Source of the DNA: Nannochloris sp. 'desiccata'
Taxonomy: Eukaryota; Chlorophyta; Trebouxiophyceae; Chlorellales; Chlorellaceae
Assembly: GCA_019044685.2 (NCBI GenBank)
Contig: JAGTXX020000014.1
Location: 310,001 to 374,000, forward strand
DNA: 64,000 nt
Direction: 5' to 3'
Position 1 is the first letter of the stretch; every line of letters begins with the position of its first letter. Positions 22,442 through 31,622 of this stretch are shown in pieces. The notes below the pieces were generated by a model. The model saw only the letters and a program-made list of their open reading frames with translations, ran no database searches and had not been told where the DNA came from. The position numbers and the translations under genes are program-made.

Positions 22442-22803
22442 TCAGGGTGCTGATTGATCTGGATCAGATGCGAAAGAATCTGAATGTTGGACAATTATAC
22501 TTGCTGCAGTCGGTCTCCAAGAATGTCACCAATAATTTAAACTAAGAAATGTGCATTGGAGAGTTTGTACGCAAACTTAATTTCGTCCTGCCTGCTAATA
22601 TTTTCACATAAAAGTGTTTTTCCAGTTTAGAAGCCAAAAGTCGGGCTTGTAGGCACATCGGTGCAAAATAAAAAATTTACGTAATATTTAAGATCAAATA
22701 AAGATATCTAGTAGAGCTGTAAGCGCCTGTGCTGACAAAGGCCCGCATTCATCAACTACTGTTCGTAATTTAATAATTCAATTTCAAGAAAGCACTCAAA
22801 AAT
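22442..22803. promoter_or_regulatory. divergent promoter region between AKR and SWC4/DMAP1
   Basis: 360 AT-rich bases between two divergent start codons. Nothing beyond A/T-rich stretches is recognisable. Confidence 0.45.
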
Positions 22804-24224
22804 ATGAGTGACATTAAAGACATCATGGGAATGTCCCGTGGCGGACCTGCTACTGAAAAGCAGGAGAAGCCAAAGGAACAAAAGCTAGTGAAGCCCAAGG
22901 GGATGAGCAGGTATGTTTTTTGTTCGCTCTCTTTGCTCTCTTTAAAACAGATTTGCTCTATTTTAACGGCTCTAAAACTTACTATCAGGTATTCTGACTA
23001 TCATATCCCCCCATACAAAATTTCATCAACTGCAGAGAGGCTTTTGCGTTGCTAAGCTCCACTCATCCCCTCGTCCCTTCCCAGCTCATGGGAGAGCTTA
23101 AAAAATCTGAAGCCAAGGAACGTCCAAAGAAACGCGGCCAAGTCACATTCCAGTGGCAAGAATTTGACAATCCTGGCCGTTCTGATGGCCTCAAACTTAA
23201 GCATTGGATCAAGTGTTACAAGGACGCCGCCACCGGCAAGATAGCCCCCGCCGAAAAGGAATACGCTTTTTCTAAGTACAATAAATCAACTAAAATAGTC
23301 AAATACGATGATGATGAATGGAACACATTCCTTGCTGCAGATTCTAGCTGGAGTCGCGAAGAAACTGATTATTTGTTAGAGCTTGTTGAATCATTGGACA
23401 TGAGGTGGTTGGCAATTGCGGATAGATATAGCTTCCCTGGAGGGCAAGATCGTAGTATTGAGGATATCAAATCTCGGTATTATAGTGTAGCTCGTCAGCT
23501 TCTCTTAGGGAGAGAAGGTGGCCCTGATGCTGTGGCTAATCACCCACTGATCAAACATCCATATAGCGCTCAACATGAAAAGGAGAGAAAACGAGGATTA
23601 GAGTTACTGATGGCCAGAACGCCAGAGCAAGATGCAGAGGAAGATGTTATATTAGCCGAAGCAGCCAAAATCGAGGCAAAGAGGAAAGCGGAGACTGGAG
23701 GAAGAAGGGGAGCAGGTGCAAATGGCGGCGGTGGCCTCGGGGCAGCTGGTGCTTCAGGAGCTCCTCCTCCTATGGTGGAAGTTTCTGAATTTGAAGCCGA
23801 GCCTGCAATTGGCACCTTACCTCTCTTTGATATGCAAGGTCAGCCTGCATTACCTACACCTGCAGCAGAAGCAGCACCAGATGCCCCGGTGCCTCGTGTC
23901 ATTGCTCGATCGGCACATACTCGTGAGCTTATTAATAATATTTTCAACGGCACACAGAATGAAAAGACGCAGAAAATGTTGCACGGAAGTATGGCTGAGC
24001 TAAAACTTGCAGATTTACCAAGAGCTGCTTCGAGGCAGGTCTGTGGTGCCTATTTGGCCTTAGTGAGGGAAGTGACCGAGCATTTAGATTTAAAGCGACA
24101 GTTGGCAGCACGGCAGGCGCTGATAGGTGCGAAAAGAGCTGCGAATCATGATGCTGGGGATATGGATGGAAGTCAGGGAGGTAATAAGAGACAACGCACT
24201 GCAAGAAAACAATATGAAGGCTAA
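22804..24224 (+). CDS. SWC4/DMAP1 homologue
   Basis: A 431-aa protein from exons 22804-22910 and 23036-24224 (phase 2). It begins MSDIKDIMGMSRG, as SWC4/DMAP1 proteins do, then GMSREAFALL after splicing. The FQWQEFDNPGRSDGLKLKHW segment and the SANT-like region (DDDEWNTFL...SWSREETDYLLELVESLDMRWLAIADRY, residues about 130-185) follow, then DIKSRYYSVARQLL. An Ala/Gly-rich linker and a C-terminal helical domain (ELINNIFNGTQNEKTQKML) complete it. In yeast, animals and plants this protein is a shared subunit of SWR1 and NuA4-type chromatin complexes. It fits with the neighbouring chromodomain gene only by function, not by linkage logic. Confidence 0.93.
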
Positions 24225-24543
24225 GGAGCACGCTCTCAAGAGCGGGTCTGACTCAGTTATTTTAGTTTGAGGTAGTATTGCTTTAATTTGTATTTATTTA
24301 AACCTCGTATCTGTAAAACCTCTTGTGACTGCGTCGTTGTTGACAAGATTGTAAAGAAACAAAGAGTGAGAGGAAGGTGTACAAAGTTCAGGGAATCTGT
24401 TCGGACGCCGGCAATTTTGAAGCAAGATTATTATTGTAAATAGCAGCTTGCAAAGGCCTTCTTTCGCATAAAAATGAATTTTAAAAATTATATACTTACA
24501 TTATACGTTTGTGATTTAACTGGCGGCCTGCCGCGAGCTTAAA
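24225..24543. other. intergenic between tandem plus-strand genes
   Basis: About 320 AT-rich bases: end of SWC4/DMAP1 and promoter of the FHA gene. No further feature. Confidence 0.45.
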
Positions 24544-27111
24544 ATGAATATGGATGAGCGATCATCAGTTCCTGCTCCTCCAAGGTTCATTGCGTCACTT
24601 ACTGACGACGACAACGCCCTTAGCGTATCCACAACTAATGATAAACCTGTGGCCCCTGCCGCAGACTCTTATAAACAGCAAACGGCGGCCCCACCACCAC
24701 CAAAATTTAGTGCTCCACCACCGCCACCCTTGCAGCAGCGTTCCCGGCCGGCCATGGACCCTGCAAAGGCTGCAGTTCTCGCTGCAGCCAAAGCAGCGCA
24801 ACATGCTACACCGGCACAGAGGGAACGTATGGTCATGGAAGCTGCTGCACAAGCCCTAGCTCAACGTACAGCAACAGCAGCAGCTGAAAATAACACCAAC
24901 CCAGAAACCACCACCGCTGCCCCCTCGGCTCCAGCTGCTCCTCTAGGCCCCTATCAACCTCCTTTATGGGCTTGTCACCCTCCCACAATGCCTTTCACTA
25001 TGGAAATTATGAAGCAAGGCACAATAATCTCTATTTTAAACCTCCAACAGCTCTGTAGTGATGCCAACAAGGGCTTCCTTATTCTAGGGAGAGCACCAAC
25101 CAGCGATATCCTCTTGGATCACCCTTCTTCCTCAAGGCTCCACGCAGTGCTGGAATTCAGTTCCTCTCAACAAGAAGATGGAGAATCGCCTGATTCTGAT
25201 CTTAATCCTATCTTTCTATTTGATCCCGGGTCAACGCATGGATGCTACGTGAACAAAGTACGCATAGCAGCAGGCCAACATATCCCTCTCAATGTTGGCG
25301 ACATGCTACGCTTTGGAGAATCCTCTAGGATAATGATTCTGTGTGGCCCTGCTGAGCTGATGGTTGAAGAAGGACCTAGCAGAGAACAAAGAAAACAAGC
25401 TGCTGCGTTGGAAGCGTTGAAAAGAAGGAAAGAGAAAGATGCAGCTGCTGCGAAATTGGCAATGGCAAAGGCCATTGCTCCCGGAGGCGGTGGTGGAGTT
25501 AGTTGGGGTTTTAGAGAGGATGCGCATGGGGATAGTGACGAAGAAAATGGTGATGGTCGCCATGGTTCTAAAGAAGAAGAAATTGATTGGAGAGAGCATG
25601 CATCAAATAAAGGCTTGACCGACAAACAACAAAAGTTTGCCGACAAGATTCGAAAACGAGAAGCCAGAATTATGAATTTACAAAAAGAAAGCGAGAAAAT
25701 CCAATTGAAACAACGATCTATGGAGGAAATGAGCGCTGGACAGGCTTCTGCTTTAGCCAGAAATGAAGAGGAGGTTGAGAAGGCTATGATTGAGATAGAA
25801 GAGCTGGAAGATCAGTTGGTAGCTTCCATAGAGGACTCCATCTCCGGAAAAAAGAAAATCGCCGGTGCTAGTGGGAAAAGACGGTTTCAAGGAGGAAAGA
25901 AACGGCAGCGTGGTGGTGGTGGTGGATCTAATGAAGATAGTGATAATGTGGGTGACAGTGATGAAGACTCTTTTTATGATAGAACAAGGAAACGGGCAAC
26001 TAGTCTAGGAAGCTCAAGGACTGTTAAGACGGGTGGTGCAGGCAGCGGTAAAAGTGGCCGAGTAGAAGTCTTTGAAGACGCTGCGTCGTTGTATGGAGCA
26101 TTAGAAGCATTTAAAGAGGAGAAAATACGCGTAGAAGCATTATTAGTCGCTGAAACTACTACCAAGAATGTTGATTTTAATTTTAGTATTAATGAACAAC
26201 GGCAACCATCTGATGGCACAGCTGTCGCCTCTCCTCCTACGATACCGTCTTGTACTACTGGTAATGAAACCACCGCTGGTGTAGATTCTTTAGATGATTT
26301 CATGGCTGGAGTAGAATCTACTATAGAAAGTGATCGTGCAGCCAGTCTACGTAAAGAACTCTCTGAGATCGAATCTAAAATAAATAACACTGCAAAATTG
26401 TTAAAAATTGCCGACCCTGATAATTTCTACAAACCGGGATCAAAGGCAGCGGAATTGGCAGTACAACGAGCTCGAAAGGCAGTACACATTGAACAAGGGC
26501 GGAAAATAGCGGAAGAAAGACAGAAAAAGGAAATTTTAGCTGCAAAAGTGGCCAAGGAGAAGGTATTTGTTGAAGAGAAAGAAGAAGAAGAAAGAGGGGA
26601 ACCCGACCGTGGGGTGGAGAGAGAGAAGCAGGCTCATATGCCTCAATTGGCAGGGGAAGGAGAAGCAGAAGATCAACTTGCTGCTCCCTTTGGTCTACAG
26701 CTTCAAACAAAGAAAGATCTGACCACAACAACCTTTAATAATACTGCTGAAACTACAATTACTGCTTGTAGTGGTGGTGGTGGCCGTGGTGGTGAAGAAC
26801 AGAGTGCATATGAAAACCGAAGAGCTGGTATCGCTGCATCTCTGCAAGCACTAAAATCATCTTCATCACAGCCACAAAGGAAAGCTGCACAAGAGGCTGA
26901 TGCAGCGACTGCCAAGGTGTTGGCAGATTTAGCTGTACTTCAACAAGCCAAGCGAGGTTCGGTGGCACGAGTTGAAGGAATTGAAGGGGAGGAAGAAGGG
27001 AAAGCTGGGGGTAGTGCGGAGATGGAAAAAGAAAAGGACATAACGTGGCTGCCTCCTGATAGTCAAAAGGGAGACGGCAGAACGTCGCTGAATGGTAAAT
27101 TTGGATATTGA
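24544..27111 (+). CDS. kanadaptin (SLC4A1AP)-like FHA-domain protein
   Basis: Single-exon 855-aa protein. An N-terminal Pro/Ala-rich region is followed by the FHA domain at residues about 155-280: GFLILGRAP, SSSRLHAVLEF and DPGSTHGCYVNKVRI, with the phosphothreonine-binding Arg, Ser and STHG residues. A charged coiled-coil region (about 360-430) contains KQQKFADKIRKREARI. The end, ITWLPPDSQKGDGRTSLNGK followed by FGY, matches the conserved C-terminal motif of kanadaptins, which makes the assignment firm. The middle is rich in Glu/Lys and Gly runs. Animal kanadaptin is nuclear and linked to mRNA processing; the algal role is inferred. It sits on the same strand as SWC4/DMAP1. Confidence 0.9.
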   Translation: MNMDERSSVPAPPRFIASLTDDDNALSVSTTNDKPVAPAADSYKQQTAAPPPPKFSAPPPPPLQQRSRPAMDPAKAAVLAAAKAAQHATPAQRERMVMEAAAQALAQRTATAAAENNTNPETTTAAPSAPAAPLGPYQPPLWACHPPTMPFTMEIMKQGTIISILNLQQLCSDANKGFLILGRAPTSDILLDHPSSSRLHAVLEFSSSQQEDGESPDSDLNPIFLFDPGSTHGCYVNKVRIAAGQHIPLNVGDMLRFGESSRIMILCGPAELMVEEGPSREQRKQAAALEALKRRKEKDAAAAKLAMAKAIAPGGGGGVSWGFREDAHGDSDEENGDGRHGSKEEEIDWREHASNKGLTDKQQKFADKIRKREARIMNLQKESEKIQLKQRSMEEMSAGQASALARNEEEVEKAMIEIEELEDQLVASIEDSISGKKKIAGASGKRRFQGGKKRQRGGGGGSNEDSDNVGDSDEDSFYDRTRKRATSLGSSRTVKTGGAGSGKSGRVEVFEDAASLYGALEAFKEEKIRVEALLVAETTTKNVDFNFSINEQRQPSDGTAVASPPTIPSCTTGNETTAGVDSLDDFMAGVESTIESDRAASLRKELSEIESKINNTAKLLKIADPDNFYKPGSKAAELAVQRARKAVHIEQGRKIAEERQKKEILAAKVAKEKVFVEEKEEEERGEPDRGVEREKQAHMPQLAGEGEAEDQLAAPFGLQLQTKKDLTTTTFNNTAETTITACSGGGGRGGEEQSAYENRRAGIAASLQALKSSSSQPQRKAAQEADAATAKVLADLAVLQQAKRGSVARVEGIEGEEEGKAGGSAEMEKEKDITWLPPDSQKGDGRTSLNGKFGY

Positions 27112-27497
27112 AATCTAGGCGGGTATGAATAACTTTCTATTTAATTTTTTTCTTCGTTTGTTTCACACACGCCATTCGCAAAAAGAAAAGTTCAACTTAA
27201 AGTTGAAGAATATGAAAATGTAAAATTATCATAGGGAATTACATGAACTTCCTCTGTTGACACTTTAAACAGAGGGAAAATAAGAACTCTATTAGATAAA
27301 AGCATTTTGATGGAGGTTTGTCGTTATTTAACCTACAAAAGACGAACATTACCAGTGAACTAAACAATTCAAATGAGATTGAAATGATTCATGAACAAAA
27401 GCGACGACAAGAATTCATTTTTGCAGCAAATAAATCAAGTTCAAGAATGGTTAAAAGATGAATGAATGGAGGGGATGGTCTGAAAATATAAACAGAT
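27112..27497. other. intergenic, convergent 3' ends
   Basis: About 385 AT-rich bases between the FHA gene and the fasciclin gene, likely two 3' UTRs. Confidence 0.5.
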
Positions 27498-28490
27498 TTA
27501 GACGATCAAAACGGCGGCAACACCGACGATGGCAGCAACGGCAGCAGATGCCTTGAAGCCAGCGCCTTGGGCGCCAGCAGGGGCAACAGCAGCGGGAGAA
27601 GCAGTGGGGGCAGCAGCAGGGGCAGCAGCGGGCTTGGGTGTGTACTTCTCAGGGACAAGGACAGTGTCAATGGCAAATGCATACTGGCCTTCCTCAGTGC
27701 AAGCAACCCCAGCAACAACCTTGGCCATCTCGTCAACGGGAGTATCAGTGATAACGCCATCCTTGTTGGAGGCAACCAAAGCGGCAATGCCAGTAGGGAC
27801 GGGGGCCATGTTGCCGCCAACACCACCCATTTCGGTCCAGAAGCCCATAGTCTCACCGCTCAAGGCAGTGGCAGTGGTGTCAGAGGCCTGAGCAGCGGTG
27901 GCAATATGGTTGGCAAGGATCTCTGTAACAATGGTCTTGTTAGCAGCGGCAGCTGGGCCTACGGCAGCAATGAGTTTCTCGAAGGCAGCGTTGGTAGGTG
28001 CAGCAACAACGACAACGCCCTCGGGGAGGGTGATCTCAGTGGCAGCGATTTCAGGGTCGGTAAGGAATTTAAGTAAGGTAGAGAAGTTGTCTCCACCAAG
28101 GACATTCTCGATCTCGGGACAGACAGAGCCAACGAGGGTACCGATGGTCAATTTGGGGGTAGGAGCAGAGGTAGGGGTAGGAGCAGAGGTGGGGACGGTG
28201 GACGCGGCCTCGGCAGTGGGCCCAGCAGCGGAGTAATCGGCATCTTCTTCATAATCATAATCACCAGCGGGCTCATCGTAATCCACATCTTCTTCACCTC
28301 CGTAATCACCCTCTCCAACAAGGTAATCAACCACATAATCATAATCCGTAGCAACGTCGTAGTCAGCGTCCTCTTCAACAACCTCAGCGCCACCTTCAAT
28401 GGCAATGTCAGCCTCAGGAGTTTCAGTCTGAGCGGTGGCAACGGCGGCCAAAAGAGCGGCGCAGAGAACAAACTTCCAAGAGAGAGCCAT
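27498..28490 (-). CDS. secreted fasciclin (FAS1) protein with Asp/Tyr-rich linker and GPI-type tail
   Basis: Single-exon 330-aa protein. Residues 1-20 are a signal peptide (MALSWKFVLCAALLAAVATA). Residues about 25-88 are dense in Asp, Glu and Tyr (repeats such as DYDYVVDY and DYDYEEDADY), then a Ser/Thr/Ala/Pro linker (VPTSAPTPTSAPTPK). One FAS1 domain follows at about 110-275, with VVVAAPTNAAFEKLI (H1 region) and IATAAQASDTT near H2. It ends in an Ala/Pro-rich stretch and a hydrophobic terminus (AAVAAIVGVAAVLIV), a GPI-anchor signal. Codon choice differs from neighbours: mostly C/G-ending codons, with Lys almost always AAG, as in strongly expressed genes. FAS1 proteins mediate adhesion or cell-wall assembly. 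It pairs with the Cys-module gene at 29168-30604. Confidence 0.92.
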   Translation of the reverse strand: MALSWKFVLCAALLAAVATAQTETPEADIAIEGGAEVVEEDADYDVATDYDYVVDYLVGEGDYGGEEDVDYDEPAGDYDYEEDADYSAAGPTAEAASTVPTSAPTPTSAPTPKLTIGTLVGSVCPEIENVLGGDNFSTLLKFLTDPEIAATEITLPEGVVVVAAPTNAAFEKLIAAVGPAAAANKTIVTEILANHIATAAQASDTTATALSGETMGFWTEMGGVGGNMAPVPTGIAALVASNKDGVITDTPVDEMAKVVAGVACTEEGQYAFAIDTVLVPEKYTPKPAAAPAAAPTASPAAVAPAGAQGAGFKASAAVAAIVGVAAVLIV

Positions 28491-28631
28491 CGTGTCAATG
28501 ATTTGTACTGCTCGGTTGATAACCTTAAAAGATCCTTAAAAGGCACCAGTCAGAAAAAATGCAAGCAGATTGTCGCGCTGATTTTGCAGCTTTATGCCAA
28601 TTGGAGAAAATCGGTGCTCTACTACGCGGAT

Positions 28632-28960
28632 TTATTGGAAAAAGGCGAAATTTAAGAAAGCACAAAAAAACCCTAAACCCTTTATCATCATCATGATTTT
28701 GAAAAGCACACCAGAGGATCCCCAAACCAATGGCAGCACCGTATAAGGCTCGTAATAGCTCAACTCGCTCAACTCTATGGCAAAAGGCAGGCAGTTTTAC
28801 ACAAATTGAAGATAATGAACGAAGTAAACTGAGTTAGCGTTCCTTTATACAGGAAGAGGAGTTTGAGAACACATACACCTCCCACTTCTTTTTCAATTGT
28901 TTCCGACATTGTCATACCAATATTTTTCAATTTTAATTCCGTTTCTTCGACGGAAGGCAT
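28632..28960 (-). CDS. possible small membrane protein, two exons
   Basis: Exon 1, 28960-28879, encodes MPSVEETELKLKNIGM... (27 residues, phase 1). Exon 2, 28774-28632, continues ELSELSYYEPYTVLP, then a hydrophobic stretch, and ends at TAA. The 104-nt intron has GT-AG ends and the total is 74 aa. A second exon-2 frame (RVELLRALYGAAIGLGILWC) also looks plausible but does not join in phase with exon 1 by the sites I see. It has no recognised family. Transcript evidence is needed; I give it moderate to low confidence. Confidence 0.35.
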
Positions 28961-29167
28961 CTTAAAGAGGTGAGTAAATGAGCATAAAAAAAGATACTAC
29001 ATCTCACATGATGGAGGGGCTCAAATATGGACAGAAAATGGGAAATGTGGAGGAAATTATAAAGATAAATAAAAAAAAGCGGCAAAGACGCCATTTTTGA
29101 GGGGAAATTTTGCTCTCCTCCTTTCTCCCTTAAAAAGAAAAAGGTAGAAAGAAAGAAATTCCTGAAT

Positions 29168-30604
29168 CTACACCACCATGAGAGCGGCAAGAGCACCAAG
29201 GCCAGCAATTACCATACCAGCAACAGAGGAAGAACGAGAACCAGCTCCGGTAAGAACGGCAATACACGGATTATTGAATTCTTCATCAGGGTTTGTGGTA
29301 TCATCAGGCATGGGAGAAAAGTCTGCAGCCATAGCTTCAAGTTCCTTTAGGCAAGCGGCATCAGGACGGTTATTGTAGAGACGCTTGCATACATCAGGGC
29401 ACTCGGTGGGATTATCCTACGCGCAGGAGAGAAAGAGAGAGATGGAAGGGAGGATGATATAATGGTTGTAATTAGAGAATTAACGTATATACACTGACGA
29501 TTGTTGATATACTCTAATAATAAACGTGCTGGACTCGCAAGAAAAGAAAAGAAAAGAAAAGAAAGAAAAAGACTACCGCTAGTATTTTTCTTCAAGGCAA
29601 AGGAAAGACAGCAGAAGAAAACATATAAAATTACAAGGGAGCTTACAGCAAGGGCCAGACCACAGGACAGCTGATCATCCGCATTCAAGCTTGCAAAGTA
29701 AGAGTCGCAAGAAGCAGGAAACCCTGTAACAGCGGGGATAGTAGGTATAGATGGAGGTATAACCGGAGTAGGAGCGGCAGAGGCAGGGGCAGGGGTAGGG
29801 GATGCAGAGGAGATGGGGAGAGGGGTCACTGTAGGGTCAGCAGCAGGGGCGGGTCCAGTATAGTCATCGTCATAATCGATGGCAGGAAGAGAAGGTTCAG
29901 CGTAATCAGCATCACTGGAGTCATCATTTGGGGGGATGACGGGAGAAGGGGTGGTGGTTGGGTTAAAATCAACGCCACAGTTCTGGAGAAGTCCACTAAG
30001 GCCAAAGATGTTGAATAATCCGCTGCATTCTTCGTTGTAAGTCTGCAAATGTGTGAAAGACGTTCTAATGGGGTGAGTTGTGAGTGGTGATGTTATGCTG
30101 TCTGGTCGGGTTGGCGAAGAACCCAAATTTGAGATGGAGTATGGGGTACAAATAGTCGGATACAACTAAATCACTAGGTGCAGCAATATTTAGATAGAGT
30201 AATGCACATATGCGTGAAAGAACAAGTGCTTGAAATGAGGAAAAGCTATGCTTTCTCTTACCTTGAATAAATTTGCACACTCAGGAGGGCAGACTGTCCT
30301 GCTGGATTCAACTGCTTTTGAGCAAGCATCAGCCGCAGGGCCAAGCTTTTCAGTATCACATTCCTCACCAGCGCTGATGAGGTCACCAAGATCAATACCT
30401 GCAGGGGAAAAGAGCCCTCGAAAAAGCGATTAATCTTTGCGCTGAAGTTGAACCCTCTGAATTCTACGCCCGCCGTCGTGAAACGCCCCAACCCAAGTAG
30501 GACCTACCACCGAGTAAATCTCCAAGTTCCCCTAAATCTGGTAACTGGGCGGACACAGACAAAGCCAAAAAGGCAAAGCAGAAAATAATTTGCCAGCGAG
30601 GCAT
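29168..30604 (-). CDS. secreted protein with duplicated five-Cys module, Asp/Tyr linker and GPI-type tail
   Basis: A 292-aa protein from exons 30604-30508, 30398-30262, 30042-29647 and 29416-29168 (phases 1, 0, 0). ATG 30604 starts a signal peptide (MPRWQIIFCFAFLALSVSA); an in-frame ATG upstream at 30682 would add a poor leader. Twelve Cys follow. Two modules share C-X11-14-C-X10-C-P-X2-C-X10-11-C: one in the N-terminal third, one after a linker. Between them is DDSSDADYAEPSLPAIDYDD, then an Ala/Pro/Thr-rich stretch (TPAPASAAPTP). The end is a Ser then hydrophobic tail (AGMVIAGLGALAALMVV), fitting GPI attachment. No known domain recognised. The linker resembles that of the fasciclin gene next door on the same strand, suggesting a shared extracellular matrix. 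Confidence 0.85.
29541..29567. repeat. (AAAAG)n-like tract in intron 3 of the Cys-module gene
   Basis: Five near-perfect GAAAA units. On the transcribed strand it is pyrimidine-rich and lies inside the 230-nt intron. Confidence 0.85.
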
Positions 30605-31622
30605 CTGGAACAATAGACAGTGCACGCGTTGATAGACGGAGTTTTGCAGCTGGAGATATATGAAGAATATTAGTTTATACAATTAAAGTTCTGCAAGCGC
30701 GTGTCTTTCCACAAAATCTAACTATTGGGTGCCTGATCTCTTGCTGACGGGGCATCCGGCTTCGTCGATATTATCTCAGATCTGCCAGTGGGTTTTAAGT
30801 GTGGGCGAATTTTTGCACGAGTACGGAAAATCCCTGAGAACCACAGGCAACATTGGTGCAGTCTGCGTTTTTTTGTGACAATGCAAGAGTTTACAGATAT
30901 GCGCCAGTGCACTAGGCAGGTTTTGGCGATCCTGCAAGTTTGCGTGCACTGTTTTGCGACGGTGGAAAAAAGTGCCCATCCGCACTGGCGCTATCTTGCA
31001 ATGATGCCAGAAAGCGCTGTTTGCGGTTGCACAATTTTGGGTTACATCCAATTAAGAACAAGGAAATGATCAAGGTTAAGTTTGCGCCGCCGCCGGCGGG
31101 CGCATTTTTGCACCACTGCATCTCACCCTGTGCTTTTCTGCAGGAACGCAAAAAGCCGCAGAAAGAAAAACAAGGTGTAATAACACAAATTTTGCAAGAA
31201 AAATAATCTGCGCAAGCTTACAGTCCCACAAACCAGCTCCAATTTCTTGCCCACCCAAAACCCAAGACGTCTTCCCATCTTTTCTCATGTTGTCTTGCCC
31301 TGTTCAAGTTCTGTCCATCGGCGATTATAAAGCATGCCTACTGCTTTACAGCATGATGGCTCATCAAATGACTATCATACTAAGAAAAGCTGTACAACAT
31401 GATAATGGTAATTACCAACGCAATAAGTAATCACCCAGTATGAAAAAGCGAATAAACGGGTAGAATCATAAGAATAATATTCAATATTGTTTTTTTAAGC
31501 ACCGTCGACTTTTCCTTGTAATCTTGCTCCACTAACTATTAAAAAAATGTACCCAAAATCATCACAAAATAAAATTTTAACGGTATTATTGTAATAATGA
31601 AATAATATACTACAGTAAGCGA
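30605..31622. other. 1.0-kb region: promoter of the Cys-module gene plus an unexplained GC-richer block
   Basis: The part at about 30740-31210 differs from ordinary spacers here. It is less AT-rich, long frames are open on both strands, the words TTTTGCA/TGCAAGT/TTTGCG recur, and there is a 10-bp perfect inverted repeat (30901-30910 with 30982-30991, GCGCCAGTGC). Neither strand's frames resemble a protein. It may be a degenerate repeat or a noncoding RNA. The remainder is AT-rich spacer before the armadillo gene end. Confidence 0.4.

Noticed and set aside
30776..31069. Overlapping 90-codon frames on both strands
   Set aside because: Neither frame resembles a protein; both arise from the same GC-richer block.
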